Shown in pieces: positions 16,657-25,639 of a DNA stretch of 64,000 bases. The position numbers and the translations under genes are program-made. This stretch comes from Cohnella sp. SGD-V74. Lineage in GTDB: Bacteria; Bacillota; Bacilli; Paenibacillales; Paenibacillaceae. The notes below the pieces were generated by a model. That model had not been told where the DNA came from. It did no database searches and saw nothing but the letters and a program-made list of their open reading frames with translations. The DNA lies in NCBI RefSeq assembly GCF_003001675.1, contig NZ_PVYW01000014.1:62001-126000 (forward strand), in the 5' to 3' direction. Numbering within the stretch: the first letter of the stretch is position 1; every line of letters starts with the position of its first letter.

Positions 16657-18273
16657 ATGTTCAAGAAAAAAAGCGCTCTCCTCATTCTCGCCTTCAGTTT
16701 GGCAGCGTCTTCATTAGCCGCGTGCAGCTCCAAAAAAGAGAACGCGCAGCCTTCGGCTTCGTCTCCGCCGGCCAGCGCGAGCCAAAGCCCGGACGCGTCG
16801 ACGCCGGCCCAGTCGGAAGACCCGATCAAGTTCTCAGTCTTCTACTCGGACAACGCGACGCTGCCGTTCAAGGAAGACTGGCTGACGGTTCAGGAAGTAC
16901 AGAAACGCTTCAACGCCGACATCAAATTCGAAGTCATCCCTATCGCGGATTATCAGACGAAAGTATCTCTGGCCCTGAACACCGGCAACAACGCGCCGGA
17001 CGTCATCCTGTACCAGTCCACGAAGGGCGAGAACGCCTCTCTGGCGCTGAACGGCGCGCTCGTTCCGATCAGCGATTACTCCGACTGGACGCCTAACTTC
17101 AACGAACGCGTCAAGTCGTTCGGCCTGGAAGACCAAGTCGCGAGCCTGAACCTGAAAGACGGCAAACGCTACTATCTGCCTTCGCTGTACGACAAGCCGT
17201 TCTACGACGGCGGCCTTATCCTGAGAGAGGACTTGCTGGAGAAATATTCGCTGCAAGCTCCGAAAACGTTCGACGACCTGTACACGGTGCTCAAGAAGTT
17301 CAAAGAAGAAAATCCGGATTCCTACCCGCTGACGATTCTCGCCGGCCCTCGCGTTCTGTACCGCATGACGATGCCTTCCTTCGGCGTCAGCGTCGGCAAG
17401 AACGGCGCATCCGGCACGAACACGCTGAGCTGGGATTACGCGAATCAGACGTACTTCCCGGGCGCGATCAGCGACCAATACAAAGAGTACATGGCGTTCT
17501 TCTCCAAATTGTACGCGGAAGGCTTGCTCGATCCGGAGATGGCGGAGCCGATCGACGGCGACAAATGGTCGCAGAAGATGGCCACCGGCAAATCGTTCGC
17601 AACCTACGCTTATTACGATCAGATCGGCGGCGTCGCAAGCGCGGCTACCGAAGCCGGCTTCAAGCTGCAAATGTTCCCTCCTCTTGCCGGACCGGCAGGA
17701 GCGCATCACCAGCCGAAGAGCAGCACGGGCTCGGGTATTCTCTTCCCGAAAAAGACGGCGGACCGTCCGGACTTCGAGCGTCTCGTCAGAACGATCGACG
17801 AAATGTTCTTCTCCGAGGAAGGCGCGAAAATCTGGGGTCTCGGCGCGGAAGGCACGACGTACACGATGGATGGCGACAAAATCAAATACGCCGACGATAT
17901 CGTCAACTCGCCTAACGGCATCTACAAAGAAATGCAGTTGAAATACGGCGCAGGCTCCGACGTGACGCAGCTCGTATGGATCAACGCTCAGGAAATGACC
18001 AAGTACGACGAGAACTACGGCCAGATCAACGCCGTCGTCGCCGCAATGCCGGACGCGATCCAAGCGATCCCTCCGACGCCGCTGTTCGACGACATGGTGG
18101 CCGAGGAAGCCGCATCCCTGCAGACGCCGCTGGCCGACACCTTCGAGATTTGGGCAGACGCGTTCCTGACGGGCAAGAAGAGCTTGGACAAAGACTGGGA
18201 TCAGTACGTCAAGGAAATGAAAGGTCTTCAGATCGAACGCTTCGCCCAGCTGTACAACGACAACTTGAAATAA
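16657..18273 (+). CDS. Extracellular solute-binding lipoprotein of a CUT1-type sugar ABC importer
   Basis: 538 residues. Signal peptide with lipobox LAAC (about residues 20-23), a Ser/Ala/Pro-rich linker to ~55, then a long extracellular solute-binding domain of the LplA/YtcQ type common in Paenibacillaceae. It would deliver oligosaccharides to the permeases at 18425-19384 and 19406-20278. No ATPase gene is present in the cluster; a shared MsmX-type ATPase elsewhere is the usual partner. Location between nagA and murQ/nagZ suggests an amino-sugar or muropeptide substrate, which is inference. Upstream are a promoter and operator-like site. Confidence 0.9.
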   Translation: MFKKKSALLILAFSLAASSLAACSSKKENAQPSASSPPASASQSPDASTPAQSEDPIKFSVFYSDNATLPFKEDWLTVQEVQKRFNADIKFEVIPIADYQTKVSLALNTGNNAPDVILYQSTKGENASLALNGALVPISDYSDWTPNFNERVKSFGLEDQVASLNLKDGKRYYLPSLYDKPFYDGGLILREDLLEKYSLQAPKTFDDLYTVLKKFKEENPDSYPLTILAGPRVLYRMTMPSFGVSVGKNGASGTNTLSWDYANQTYFPGAISDQYKEYMAFFSKLYAEGLLDPEMAEPIDGDKWSQKMATGKSFATYAYYDQIGGVASAATEAGFKLQMFPPLAGPAGAHHQPKSSTGSGILFPKKTADRPDFERLVRTIDEMFFSEEGAKIWGLGAEGTTYTMDGDKIKYADDIVNSPNGIYKEMQLKYGAGSDVTQLVWINAQEMTKYDENYGQINAVVAAMPDAIQAIPPTPLFDDMVAEEAASLQTPLADTFEIWADAFLTGKKSLDKDWDQYVKEMKGLQIERFAQLYNDNLK

Positions 18274-18310
18274 GGCAAAGATTCCGATATTTCTGAAGCG
18301 CCACTTGAAT

Positions 18311-18369
18311 AAAGACCTGCCAGGAAAAAGGGAGTCACGGGTTGACCGACATTTCCGCGGCAGGTCTTT
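18311..18369 (+). terminator. Stem-loop between binding-protein and permease genes
   Basis: AAAGACCTGCC (18311-18321) pairs perfectly with GGCAGGTCTTT (18359-18369), with a 37-base loop. It lies 37 bases after the solute-binding gene and could act as a partial terminator or RNA stabiliser that makes more binding protein than permease. Confidence 0.6.
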
Positions 18370-18424
18370 GCTCTTACGAACATACGCCGCTAACGTCCCT
18401 CATCCATGCGAAGAAGGTGAAGAA

Positions 18425-19384
18425 ATGACAGATACGACAATTCTCTCGAAAACTCCGAGCGGAACTTACGTCTCCCCTAATCCGAAGTGGCGTCACTTCC
18501 GCCGTTATTGGCAGCTCTACGTCATGATGTTGCTGCCCTTATGCCATTTCCTGCTCTTCAAATATGCGCCGCTGATCGGCAACGTGCTCGCTTTCCGGCG
18601 CTATCGGCCGGGCATGGGGCCTTACGGCACCGAATGGGTCGGATTCGCCTACTTCGAGCGCTTCCTGCAAGACCCGTCCTTCTGGCGCGCGTTCAACAAC
18701 ACGCTTATTTTGTCGTTCGGGAACATTCTGATCAATTTCCCGATCCCGATCATCTTCGCCTTGCTGCTGTACGAGGTCCGCTCGAAGCGGTTCCGCAAAT
18801 TCGTGCAGACCGTGAGCTACATGCCGAGATTCATCTCCACCGTCGTCGTCATCGCGATTTTGGGAGAGCTGCTGTCCCCGAGCTCCGGTCTGCTTAACCG
18901 GGTATTGGGCAGCCTGTTCGGCATGGACCCGATCTATTTCGTCAACGAGCCGCAATTTTTCCGGCCGCTCTATATTTTTACGGAAACGTGGCAATTCACG
19001 GGCTGGACCGCCATCATCTATCTGGCCGCCATTACCGGCGTCAACCGGGAGCTGTTCGAGGCGGCGGACATCGACGGAGCGACGCGGTTCCAGAAAGTCA
19101 TCTACGTGACGATTCCATCCATCATGTCCACGATTATGGTCATGCTCATTCTGAACGTAGGTTCGCTGCTCAGCCTCGGCTTCGAGAAGGTGCTGCTCAT
19201 GTACACGCCTTCCAACGCCATGGTCAGCGATATTATCGATACGCTCGTCTACCGTACCGGCCTGACCAACCAGAACTATTCGTACGCGACGGCGATCGGG
19301 CTGTTCAGCGGAATTATCGGCGTCATTCTCGTGTCGACCACGAACTGGTTCAGTAAAAAAATGTCCGGCGAAAGCATCTACTAA
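18425..19384 (+). CDS. CUT1-type sugar ABC permease, LplB-like
   Basis: 319 residues from ATG 18425 (AAGGTGAAGAA upstream); the open frame extends upstream through the stem-loop but without a good start. Six membrane helices; the cytoplasmic EAA-type loop is EAADIDGATRFQKVIYVTIP (~about 225-245), the contact site for the ATPase. This is the first of two paired permeases. Followed 21 bases later by the second. Confidence 0.93.
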   Translation: MTDTTILSKTPSGTYVSPNPKWRHFRRYWQLYVMMLLPLCHFLLFKYAPLIGNVLAFRRYRPGMGPYGTEWVGFAYFERFLQDPSFWRAFNNTLILSFGNILINFPIPIIFALLLYEVRSKRFRKFVQTVSYMPRFISTVVVIAILGELLSPSSGLLNRVLGSLFGMDPIYFVNEPQFFRPLYIFTETWQFTGWTAIIYLAAITGVNRELFEAADIDGATRFQKVIYVTIPSIMSTIMVMLILNVGSLLSLGFEKVLLMYTPSNAMVSDIIDTLVYRTGLTNQNYSYATAIGLFSGIIGVILVSTTNWFSKKMSGESIY

Positions 19385-19405
19385 TCCGGGAAGGAGCGGC
19401 AACTT

Positions 19406-20278
19406 ATGCATACACAGCGCAAATTTCGTCCTTTGACTTTCGCCGACGTGCTCATCTACGCGTTCATGATCGTCGTCGTCTTGATCTGCTTCATTCCGTT
19501 CGTCTACATGCTGGCCCTGTCCTTGTCCAGCCCGGAAGCGATCATCAACAATAAAGTATCGTTGTTTCCCGTCGGCCTGAATTTCGCGGCTTACGAGCAG
19601 ATTTTCACGTATCCGAACTTCTTCAAGGCTTACGGCAACACCATTTTCTATACCGCCGCGGGCACGTTGATCTCGCTGTTCATGAGCGCCTTGTTCGCGT
19701 ACGCGATGTCCAAGCGGTTTCTGTTCGGGCACAAGCTCGTCATGATGCTGATCGTGTTCTCGATGTTTTTCTCGGGCGGGCTCATCCCGACCTACCTGCT
19801 GATCTCCAATCTTCATCTGACCGGCACGGTATGGGCGATGCTGCTCCCGTTCGCGCTCAACCAGTTCAACTTGATCATCCTGATCAACTTCTTCCGGGCG
19901 ATCCCTTCGGAAATAGAAGAAGCCGCCATTATCGACGGCTTGAGCTACTTCGGCATTTTGCGGCGGGTCATCCTGCCTCTGTCCACGCCGGCGCTCGCCA
20001 CGATCGGGCTGTACACCGCCGTCTTCTTCTGGAACGACTGGTTTAACGGCTTGATCTATCTGAATACCGATCAGTACCCGGTCATGCTGTTCCTGCGCAA
20101 CATCGTCAACGGAACGACGATGGTCGGAGACGGCGCCGGAGCGGCGGACAAGAGCACGATCGCCATGTCGATCAAATCGGCGGTCATCATTACGTCGACG
20201 CTGCCGATCATCATTCTCTATCCGATGCTGCAGCGCTTCTTCGTCGCCGGCTTGACGGTCGGATCGGTCAAAGGCTGA
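19406..20278 (+). CDS. CUT1-type sugar ABC permease, LplC/YtcP-like
   Basis: 290 residues, six membrane helices. EAA loop EEAAIIDGLSYFGILRRVIL (~about 170-190). Typical C terminus ending in LTVGSVKG, as in LplC-like permeases. Ribosome site GGGAAGGAG. With the preceding gene it forms the channel of the importer. It ends five bases before the convergent RpiR-type gene. Confidence 0.95.
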   Translation: MHTQRKFRPLTFADVLIYAFMIVVVLICFIPFVYMLALSLSSPEAIINNKVSLFPVGLNFAAYEQIFTYPNFFKAYGNTIFYTAAGTLISLFMSALFAYAMSKRFLFGHKLVMMLIVFSMFFSGGLIPTYLLISNLHLTGTVWAMLLPFALNQFNLIILINFFRAIPSEIEEAAIIDGLSYFGILRRVILPLSTPALATIGLYTAVFFWNDWFNGLIYLNTDQYPVMLFLRNIVNGTTMVGDGAGAADKSTIAMSIKSAVIITSTLPIIILYPMLQRFFVAGLTVGSVKG

Positions 20279-20283
20279 TCCGG

Positions 20284-21162
20284 CTAGATTTTACGGTACG
20301 ACCGGCACGATTCGGAGCTCAGGATGAGACTGTGAATGACGTTGTCGTAGTTGCGGTTCGCCAGCGCGGTGAACAGCACGTCGATGACGATGAGCTGGGA
20401 GATGCGGCTGCTCATCGCGCCGCTCCGGTGGTTGATCTCCGGAGACGACGTGTAGAGCTCGTAATCGGCGCGGGAAGCCAGCGGATTTTTGCCCAGCTTG
20501 GTCAGGGACACCATCGTGGCTCCGGCGGTTTTGGAGGCGATGTCGAACGCTTCGTTCACTTCCTTCGTCATGCCGGAGTGGCTGATGAAGAAGCAGACGT
20601 CCCCTTCCCGGGTATTGGCCGCGTAAGTGAGCTGAATGTGCCCGTCATGGCTGAAGCAGACGTTGCTGCCGATGCGCAGCAGCTTGTTGTAGAAATCCTC
20701 TGCGACAAGCGCGGAAGCGCCTACGCCGAACAGCTTGACGGAGCGCGCTTCGATCAGCCGCTGCACGACCGCTTCCACCACGTCGGCGTTAAGCAGATTG
20801 ACGGTGTCCTCGATCGATTGCACGCTGCTGTTCTTGATCGCCATGAACACGTCGGACAGTCCGGAATAGTCTTTAATATCGGTGAAAATGTAGCGGCTCT
20901 TCTCTTCGTCGTCGCCACCGCCGCTGTTAAGCTCGCTGAACAGACTTCTCTTCATGCCCTTCAGGCCGTCGAAGCCGAGCGCCTTGGCCAGGCGGACCCA
21001 GGCGACCTGGCTGACGCCGGCGCTTTCCGCCAGTTGGGCGATCGGTTGATGAAAAATTCTTTCGACGTCGGCAAGAAAATAATCCGCCGCTTTCTTCTCC
21101 GAATTGCTTAAGTCGTTGTAAATGTTGCGCACGCGGATCTCTATATTGGTCACAGCTTGCAC
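20284..21162 (-). CDS. Second RpiR/MurR-family transcriptional regulator
   Basis: 292 residues: RpiR helix-turn-helix domain (1-~80; QLAESAGVSQVAWVRLAKAL) and SIS domain (~125-260; GVGASALVAEDFYNKL, ISHSGMTKEVNEAF). It diverges from murQ, with only 103 bases between start codons, so it probably controls murQ-nagZ-GNAT and itself, with MurNAc-6-P or a related ester as effector. It is not close in sequence to the regulator at 13257-14126, although the domain order is the same. Confidence 0.9.
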   Translation of the reverse strand: MQAVTNIEIRVRNIYNDLSNSEKKAADYFLADVERIFHQPIAQLAESAGVSQVAWVRLAKALGFDGLKGMKRSLFSELNSGGGDDEEKSRYIFTDIKDYSGLSDVFMAIKNSSVQSIEDTVNLLNADVVEAVVQRLIEARSVKLFGVGASALVAEDFYNKLLRIGSNVCFSHDGHIQLTYAANTREGDVCFFISHSGMTKEVNEAFDIASKTAGATMVSLTKLGKNPLASRADYELYTSSPEINHRSGAMSSRISQLIVIDVLFTALANRNYDNVIHSLILSSESCRSYRKI

Positions 21163-21202
21163 CCGCTTCCTAAAATTAAATAAACATGAAAATTATTCTT
21201 AA

Positions 21203-21231
21203 ATTATACGCAGAGCGTTCGACAGAATCAA
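21203..21231 (-). promoter_or_regulatory. Promoter of the second RpiR-type regulator
   Basis: Minus strand TTGATT (21226-21231), 17 bp spacer, perfect TATAAT (21203-21208); predicted +1 near 21196. An AT-rich stretch downstream (ATGAAAATTATTCTTAAAT, 21186-21204) overlaps it and resembles the candidate operator at 13110. Confidence 0.65.
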
Positions 21232-21265
21232 ACCTCTATCGCGTCCAGAAAAGGATGGATGACTT

Positions 21266-22183
21266 ATGACTTCATACTTCTCTCAATTGACAACGGAAAT
21301 GAACAATCCGGCTACCGCTTCGATAGACGAGGCCAGCACCCGTGATATGCTGCTCCTGATGAACGACGAGGACCAGCGCGTCCCCTTGTCGGTGCGCCAG
21401 GAAGTCGACACGATCGCCGACGCGGTGGATATGATCGTTAAATCGTTGAAGAGCGGAGGAAGGATGTTCTACGTCGGAGCCGGCTCCTCCGGAAGGCTCG
21501 GCGTGCTGGACGCCAGCGAATGCCCGCCTACGTACGGAACCGATCCCGCCATGGTTCAAGCCTACATCGCCGGCGGCGACATCGCCCTGAGAACGGCCGT
21601 GGAAGGCTGCGAGGACGATGCGGAGAGCGGCGCCCAGCTGATCGTGGACAAGGGTATCGGAGCGGGCGACGTCTTGATCGGCATCACCGCCAGCGGCTCC
21701 ACCCCCTACGTGCTCGGAGCCGTTCGCAAGGCGCGCGAAGCCGGAGCGGCAACGATCGGCATCGTGACCAACGACAACTCCCGGCTGAGCGAGCTGTGCG
21801 ACATCTGCATCGCCCCGGTCGTCGGACCGGAGGTCATCTCCGGCTCCACCCGGCTGAAGAGCGGCACCGCGCAGAAGCTGGTGCTGAACATGCTGACGAC
21901 CGGCACGATGATCAAGCTCGGCAAAGTGTACAACAATCTGATGGTCGATCTGAAAGCCAGCAACAGCAAGCTGTACGACCGCTCCATTCGCATCGTCCGG
22001 CAAGTAACCGGCGTCTCCGAAGCGGAAGCCGAAGAGACGTTGAAGAAAGCGGATCTGCACGTCAAGACCGCCATTCTGATGCTTGAAGCCGGCGTCGACG
22101 CCGAGGAGGCGACCAGCCTTCTGGAGCGGCACGACGGCAGGCTCAAGGCAGCGATCCGCGGCGGACGAAGCAGAACGACATAA
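21266..22183 (+). CDS. murQ: N-acetylmuramic acid 6-phosphate etherase MurQ
   Basis: 305 residues. It cleaves the lactyl ether of MurNAc-6-P to GlcNAc-6-P and lactate. SIS domain with phosphate-binding GAGSSGRLGVLDASECPPT (~75-95) containing one catalytic Glu, and AVEGCEDDAE carrying the second. C-terminal three-helix part with typical LKASNSKL. First gene of murQ-nagZ-GNAT (15- and 19-base gaps). Its product feeds NagA and NagB encoded 7 kb away. Confidence 0.97.
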   Translation: MTSYFSQLTTEMNNPATASIDEASTRDMLLLMNDEDQRVPLSVRQEVDTIADAVDMIVKSLKSGGRMFYVGAGSSGRLGVLDASECPPTYGTDPAMVQAYIAGGDIALRTAVEGCEDDAESGAQLIVDKGIGAGDVLIGITASGSTPYVLGAVRKAREAGAATIGIVTNDNSRLSELCDICIAPVVGPEVISGSTRLKSGTAQKLVLNMLTTGTMIKLGKVYNNLMVDLKASNSKLYDRSIRIVRQVTGVSEAEAEETLKKADLHVKTAILMLEAGVDAEEATSLLERHDGRLKAAIRGGRSRTT

Positions 22184-22198
22184 CTGGAGGAACTCGAC

Positions 22199-23761
22199 AT
22201 GGATGCGAACTCATCTCTCGCCTATCAGGTCGGCCAGCGGATGATGGCCGGATTCGACGGCCCCAAGCTGGACGATAAATTCATAGAGCTCGTGAAGAAG
22301 TGGAAAATAGGCAACGTCGTCTTGTTCAAGTGGAATATTACGGATAAGGAGCAGCTGCGGGAGCTGTGCGACGATATTCAGCGGCTGGTCTTGCAGGAAA
22401 CGGGCAAACCCGCGTTCATCGCGATCGACCAGGAAGGCGGAGCCGTCTCCCGACTGTCCGACGACGCCACCCGGGTTCCGGGAGCGATGGCGATCGCCGC
22501 CACCGGCGACCCGGCCAACGCCTACAACGCGGGCAAAATGACCGGACTGGAGCTGAGAGCGCTCGGCGTCAACTTCAACCTCGCTCCTGTGCTGGACGTG
22601 AACTCCAACGACGCCAACCCGGTCATCGGCGTTCGCAGCTACGGAGAGCAGCCGGAGACGGTCATCCGCTACGCGCTGCCGATGATGCGCGGGCTGGACG
22701 ACAGCGGCACGCTCAGCTGCGGCAAACACTTCCCGGGACACGGAGACACGAGCGTGGACTCCCATCTGGCGCTTCCCGTCGTCGACAAGACGATGGACGA
22801 GCTGCGCAGCGTCGAGCTCGCTCCTTTCCAGGCCGCTGTCGAGGCGGGCATTCCCGCGATCATGACCTCCCACATCGTGTTCCCGCAAGTGGACCCCGGC
22901 AAGCCGGCGACGCTGTCGCGCAAAATATTGACCGGACTGCTCCGCGAGGCAATGGGTTTCCAGGGCTTGATCATGACCGATTGCCTGGAGATGAAAGCGA
23001 TCCAGCATACCGTCGGCACGGTTAAAGGAACGGTGGAGGCGATCAAAGCCGGATCGGACCTCGTGCTGGTCTCCCACACGGCCGATCTGGCTTCGGCCTC
23101 CGCCGAGGCCATCGGGCAGGCGCTGGAGGCGGGAGAGATCGACCGCGAGGAATGGGAGCGGTCTCTGCAGCGAATTGCGGCGCTCAAGGACGATTACTTG
23201 AACCGTCCTGCTCCGGACATGTCCATCGTCGGCAGCGAAGCCCATCGCCGCGAAAATCTCGACTTGCTGGAGCGCACGCTGACGCCGATCCGGGTTCCCG
23301 GAGGCCGCTTCCCCGCTCTCGGCGACCGTCCTTATTTCCTGGGCTGCCCGGTCTTCCGCGCGACGCAGGTGTCCAACCTTGCCGACGATCCGTTGATCTT
23401 CCCCCTCTATATGGCGGAGAAGCTCGGAGGTCGGGGCGAGGCGACGCCTTCGAACCCGACGGAGGACGAAATCAAGGCGATCGTAGAGCGCGCCGGAGAA
23501 GCGAGCTGCATCGTCGTCGGCACGTACAACGGTCATCTGTACCAGGGTCAACTGGAGCTGGTCAATCGGCTCGCGGCGCTGAACGCGCCCGTCGTCGCAG
23601 TGGCGTTGCGCAACCCTTACGATCTGCAGTCGCTGAGTCCGAACGTCTGGTCTCTGGCCGCTTACGAATATACCGATCAAGCGTTCGACGCCGTCGCCGG
23701 CGTGCTTCAAGGCAAGACCGAAGCGTTCGGCAAGCCGACCGTAACCGTGCTGACGAATTGA
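22199..23761 (+). CDS. nagZ: Family 3 beta-N-acetylglucosaminidase NagZ, cytosolic form
   Basis: 520 residues, glycoside hydrolase family 3. Catalytic domain ~1-330 with AIDQEGGAVSRL, KHFPGHGDTSVDSH (the His-Asp general acid dyad of NagZ enzymes) and nucleophile motif MTDCLEMKA; a second alpha/beta domain ~370-520 is of the Firmicute type. No signal peptide is visible: the chain begins with hydrophilic MDANSSLAYQVGQR. The B. subtilis enzyme is exported, so this one probably acts on imported GlcNAc-MurNAc fragments in the cytosol. GGAGG ribosome site. Confidence 0.93.
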   Translation: MDANSSLAYQVGQRMMAGFDGPKLDDKFIELVKKWKIGNVVLFKWNITDKEQLRELCDDIQRLVLQETGKPAFIAIDQEGGAVSRLSDDATRVPGAMAIAATGDPANAYNAGKMTGLELRALGVNFNLAPVLDVNSNDANPVIGVRSYGEQPETVIRYALPMMRGLDDSGTLSCGKHFPGHGDTSVDSHLALPVVDKTMDELRSVELAPFQAAVEAGIPAIMTSHIVFPQVDPGKPATLSRKILTGLLREAMGFQGLIMTDCLEMKAIQHTVGTVKGTVEAIKAGSDLVLVSHTADLASASAEAIGQALEAGEIDREEWERSLQRIAALKDDYLNRPAPDMSIVGSEAHRRENLDLLERTLTPIRVPGGRFPALGDRPYFLGCPVFRATQVSNLADDPLIFPLYMAEKLGGRGEATPSNPTEDEIKAIVERAGEASCIVVGTYNGHLYQGQLELVNRLAALNAPVVAVALRNPYDLQSLSPNVWSLAAYEYTDQAFDAVAGVLQGKTEAFGKPTVTVLTN

Positions 23762-23780
23762 TACGAAGGAGTGATCGACT

Positions 23781-24266
23781 ATGGCAGACATGCTCGTCAA
23801 CCTGCTGAACCTGCCTCCCCATGAGGAGCTGCTCGCTCGCCTGGAGCAGGAAGAAGGCATTCGCATCCACCGCGCCCTGGCCCCGGACAAGCATCGCGTC
23901 GTCGAGTGGATAGCCAAGCATTCCACCGTCAGCGCTTCCGGAGAAGCCGACGTGTGCTTCGCCCGGCTGCCCGTTACTTGTTACCTGGCAACGCGCGGCG
24001 CGGACATTCTCGGCTTCGCCTGCTACGAAGCGACGGCGCCGAACTTCTTCGGCCCGACCCGCGTGCTCGACTCGGAGCAAGGCAAGGGCATCGGCAAGGC
24101 GCTGCTGCTCAAGAGCCTCCACAGCATGCGGGAGGCCGGCTACGTCTACGCGATCATAGGCGGCGTAGGGCCGGCGGAATTTTACGAGAAGGCGGTCGGC
24201 GCGTTCCTGATCCCGGACTCGACTCCGGGCATTTACCGGGATTTCCTCGGCAGAAGAAACCGATAG
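23781..24266 (+). CDS. GNAT-family N-acetyltransferase
   Basis: 161 residues, one GNAT domain. The acetyl-CoA loop is GKGIGKALLLKSL (~112-124, R/QxxGxG/A form) and FYEKAVGAF (~140) is the usual C-terminal motif. Third gene of the murQ operon, AAGGAG ribosome site, followed by a strong bidirectional terminator. The substrate may be an amino sugar or a muropeptide amine, as suggested only by context. Confidence 0.85.
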   Translation: MADMLVNLLNLPPHEELLARLEQEEGIRIHRALAPDKHRVVEWIAKHSTVSASGEADVCFARLPVTCYLATRGADILGFACYEATAPNFFGPTRVLDSEQGKGIGKALLLKSLHSMREAGYVYAIIGGVGPAEFYEKAVGAFLIPDSTPGIYRDFLGRRNR

Positions 24267-24282
24267 TCCGGATATTAGCAAT

Positions 24283-24330
24283 AAAGGGGCAGTCGCGGCG
24301 GTAGATTCGCCTACCCGCGACTGCCCCTTT
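24283..24330. terminator. Bidirectional terminator
   Basis: Perfect 16 bp stem (24283-24298 with 24315-24330; AAAGGGGCAGTCGCGG and its complement), with a smaller inner hairpin. It serves the murQ operon on the plus strand and the ParM-like gene on the minus strand. Confidence 0.9.
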
Positions 24331-24346
24331 GCGTTCCGTCGTTGCG

Positions 24347-25441
24347 TTAGATGGCTTCCTGCTGCGACGTCTTGTTCTTCGCCAGCTTCAGGTAGCCGTA
24401 TACGTTCTGCAGCTCGCTGTTGTCCACGAAGCGCAGGCGCATGTTCTCGGCCGCGTCCAGAATGTACGGACGCAGCGCGGCGGCGCCGCCGCCGAGCACG
24501 TAGAAGCATTGAATGTCCGGATACTTCTTCCACCGCTTGCGGATCAGATCGACGATCTTCTGGGCGGCGCGGCTGAAATAGTTGTCGACGATCGGGCGGA
24601 TGTCCGCCTGCCCTTCGCCTACCCGTTGAATCAGGAATTCATGCTTGCGAATGCGCTGGATCAGCTTCGTGCGGCTCGGGAACCGGTAGCCGTACTGGTC
24701 TTCCACGTCGCGAATGATCGAATCCAAATAGGAAGCAAGCCCTAGCTGCTCGCCGGTGCTGAACTGGTTGTCGATGCTCATCCGCTTGACGACCGGGAAA
24801 TCCGTCGTCAGCGCGCCCATCTCGCATATGCCGATGCAGCCGTAGTACAGCTCTTCGTCTCTGACCTGCAGGTTCTCGTGCGTCGCCATATGGAACAGGG
24901 CCGCCGCTCCCTCGATCGACACGATGGCTCTGCGGATGTTGACCCTCACCGTGCGGCCTCTCAGCTTCGGCGTGGACAGGAACGTCACTTCGTGCTCCCC
25001 TACCAGCCGCTCTTCGAAAGTCTGGTGGAAGCGCGCGTATGTACGTACAGGCAATCCCGTTCCGATGACGTATTCGACCTGGTCGATCGTCTGGCCGGGG
25101 ATAAGCGAATGCGCCACGTTCGTTACGCTGGCGTAGGCAAGCGCGGTCAGAGCGACGATCAGCGACTGATCGCTCGTCGCCTTATTGTCAGTCTCCTCCA
25201 GTTCGGCGTTGTCCTGGTCTTCGGAAGCGAGCAAGCCGACGAAGTAGCGCTGCCCCTTCTTTTTCAGCTTGGGACTGTAGACCATGACGTCAAGCGCCTT
25301 GAGCGGAGAATCCTCTTCCTGAAGAATATGTCTCTCATAACCGGGCGATACGATATTCGGTATGACGACAGGATCGTTAGAATCGCTCACAACAAGCTTG
25401 ACGCTGTCATTGCCAATATCTATTCCTGCTAGCTTAATCAT
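24347..25441 (-). CDS. ParM/Alp-like bacterial actin
   Basis: 364 residues from ATG 25441 (GGGAGGA site); a longer frame to 25513 has no ribosome site. Actin/Hsp70-fold ATPase with phosphate-1 motif GIDIGNDSVKLVVSD at the N terminus and adenosine-side motif VLGGGAAALRPYI near residue 325. Close to the ParM/StbA-type group that Bacillales encode on plasmids and chromosomes. No ParR-like partner or centromere-type repeat is seen next to it, so a segregation role is not evident. It is divergent from the M23 peptidase-bactofilin cluster, sharing a 198-base intergenic region, which would fit a cytoskeletal role in envelope growth or sporulation. Confidence 0.85.
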   Translation of the reverse strand: MIKLAGIDIGNDSVKLVVSDSNDPVVIPNIVSPGYERHILQEEDSPLKALDVMVYSPKLKKKGQRYFVGLLASEDQDNAELEETDNKATSDQSLIVALTALAYASVTNVAHSLIPGQTIDQVEYVIGTGLPVRTYARFHQTFEERLVGEHEVTFLSTPKLRGRTVRVNIRRAIVSIEGAAALFHMATHENLQVRDEELYYGCIGICEMGALTTDFPVVKRMSIDNQFSTGEQLGLASYLDSIIRDVEDQYGYRFPSRTKLIQRIRKHEFLIQRVGEGQADIRPIVDNYFSRAAQKIVDLIRKRWKKYPDIQCFYVLGGGAAALRPYILDAAENMRLRFVDNSELQNVYGYLKLAKNKTSQQEAI

Positions 25442-25639
25442 TATAGTCCTCCCAGTCCTGAAACTCGTCGATACGAACTTTTTTAAAGTATAAGATTCGC
25501 CTTGTTGCGACAAATTCCTCCTTTTCCACTATTGATTCCGATCATTTTTTTAAGTAAAAAAGGATTATACGACAAATGGGTCGAATTACCTTCAGACAAT
25601 GGTGGAAAAGCTGACGTTTAAAAAAGCAGGAGGAAAGTC

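Noticed and set aside
22211..23926. 571-codon minus-strand frame opposite nagZ
   Set aside because: Antisense shadow; no domain and no start signal.
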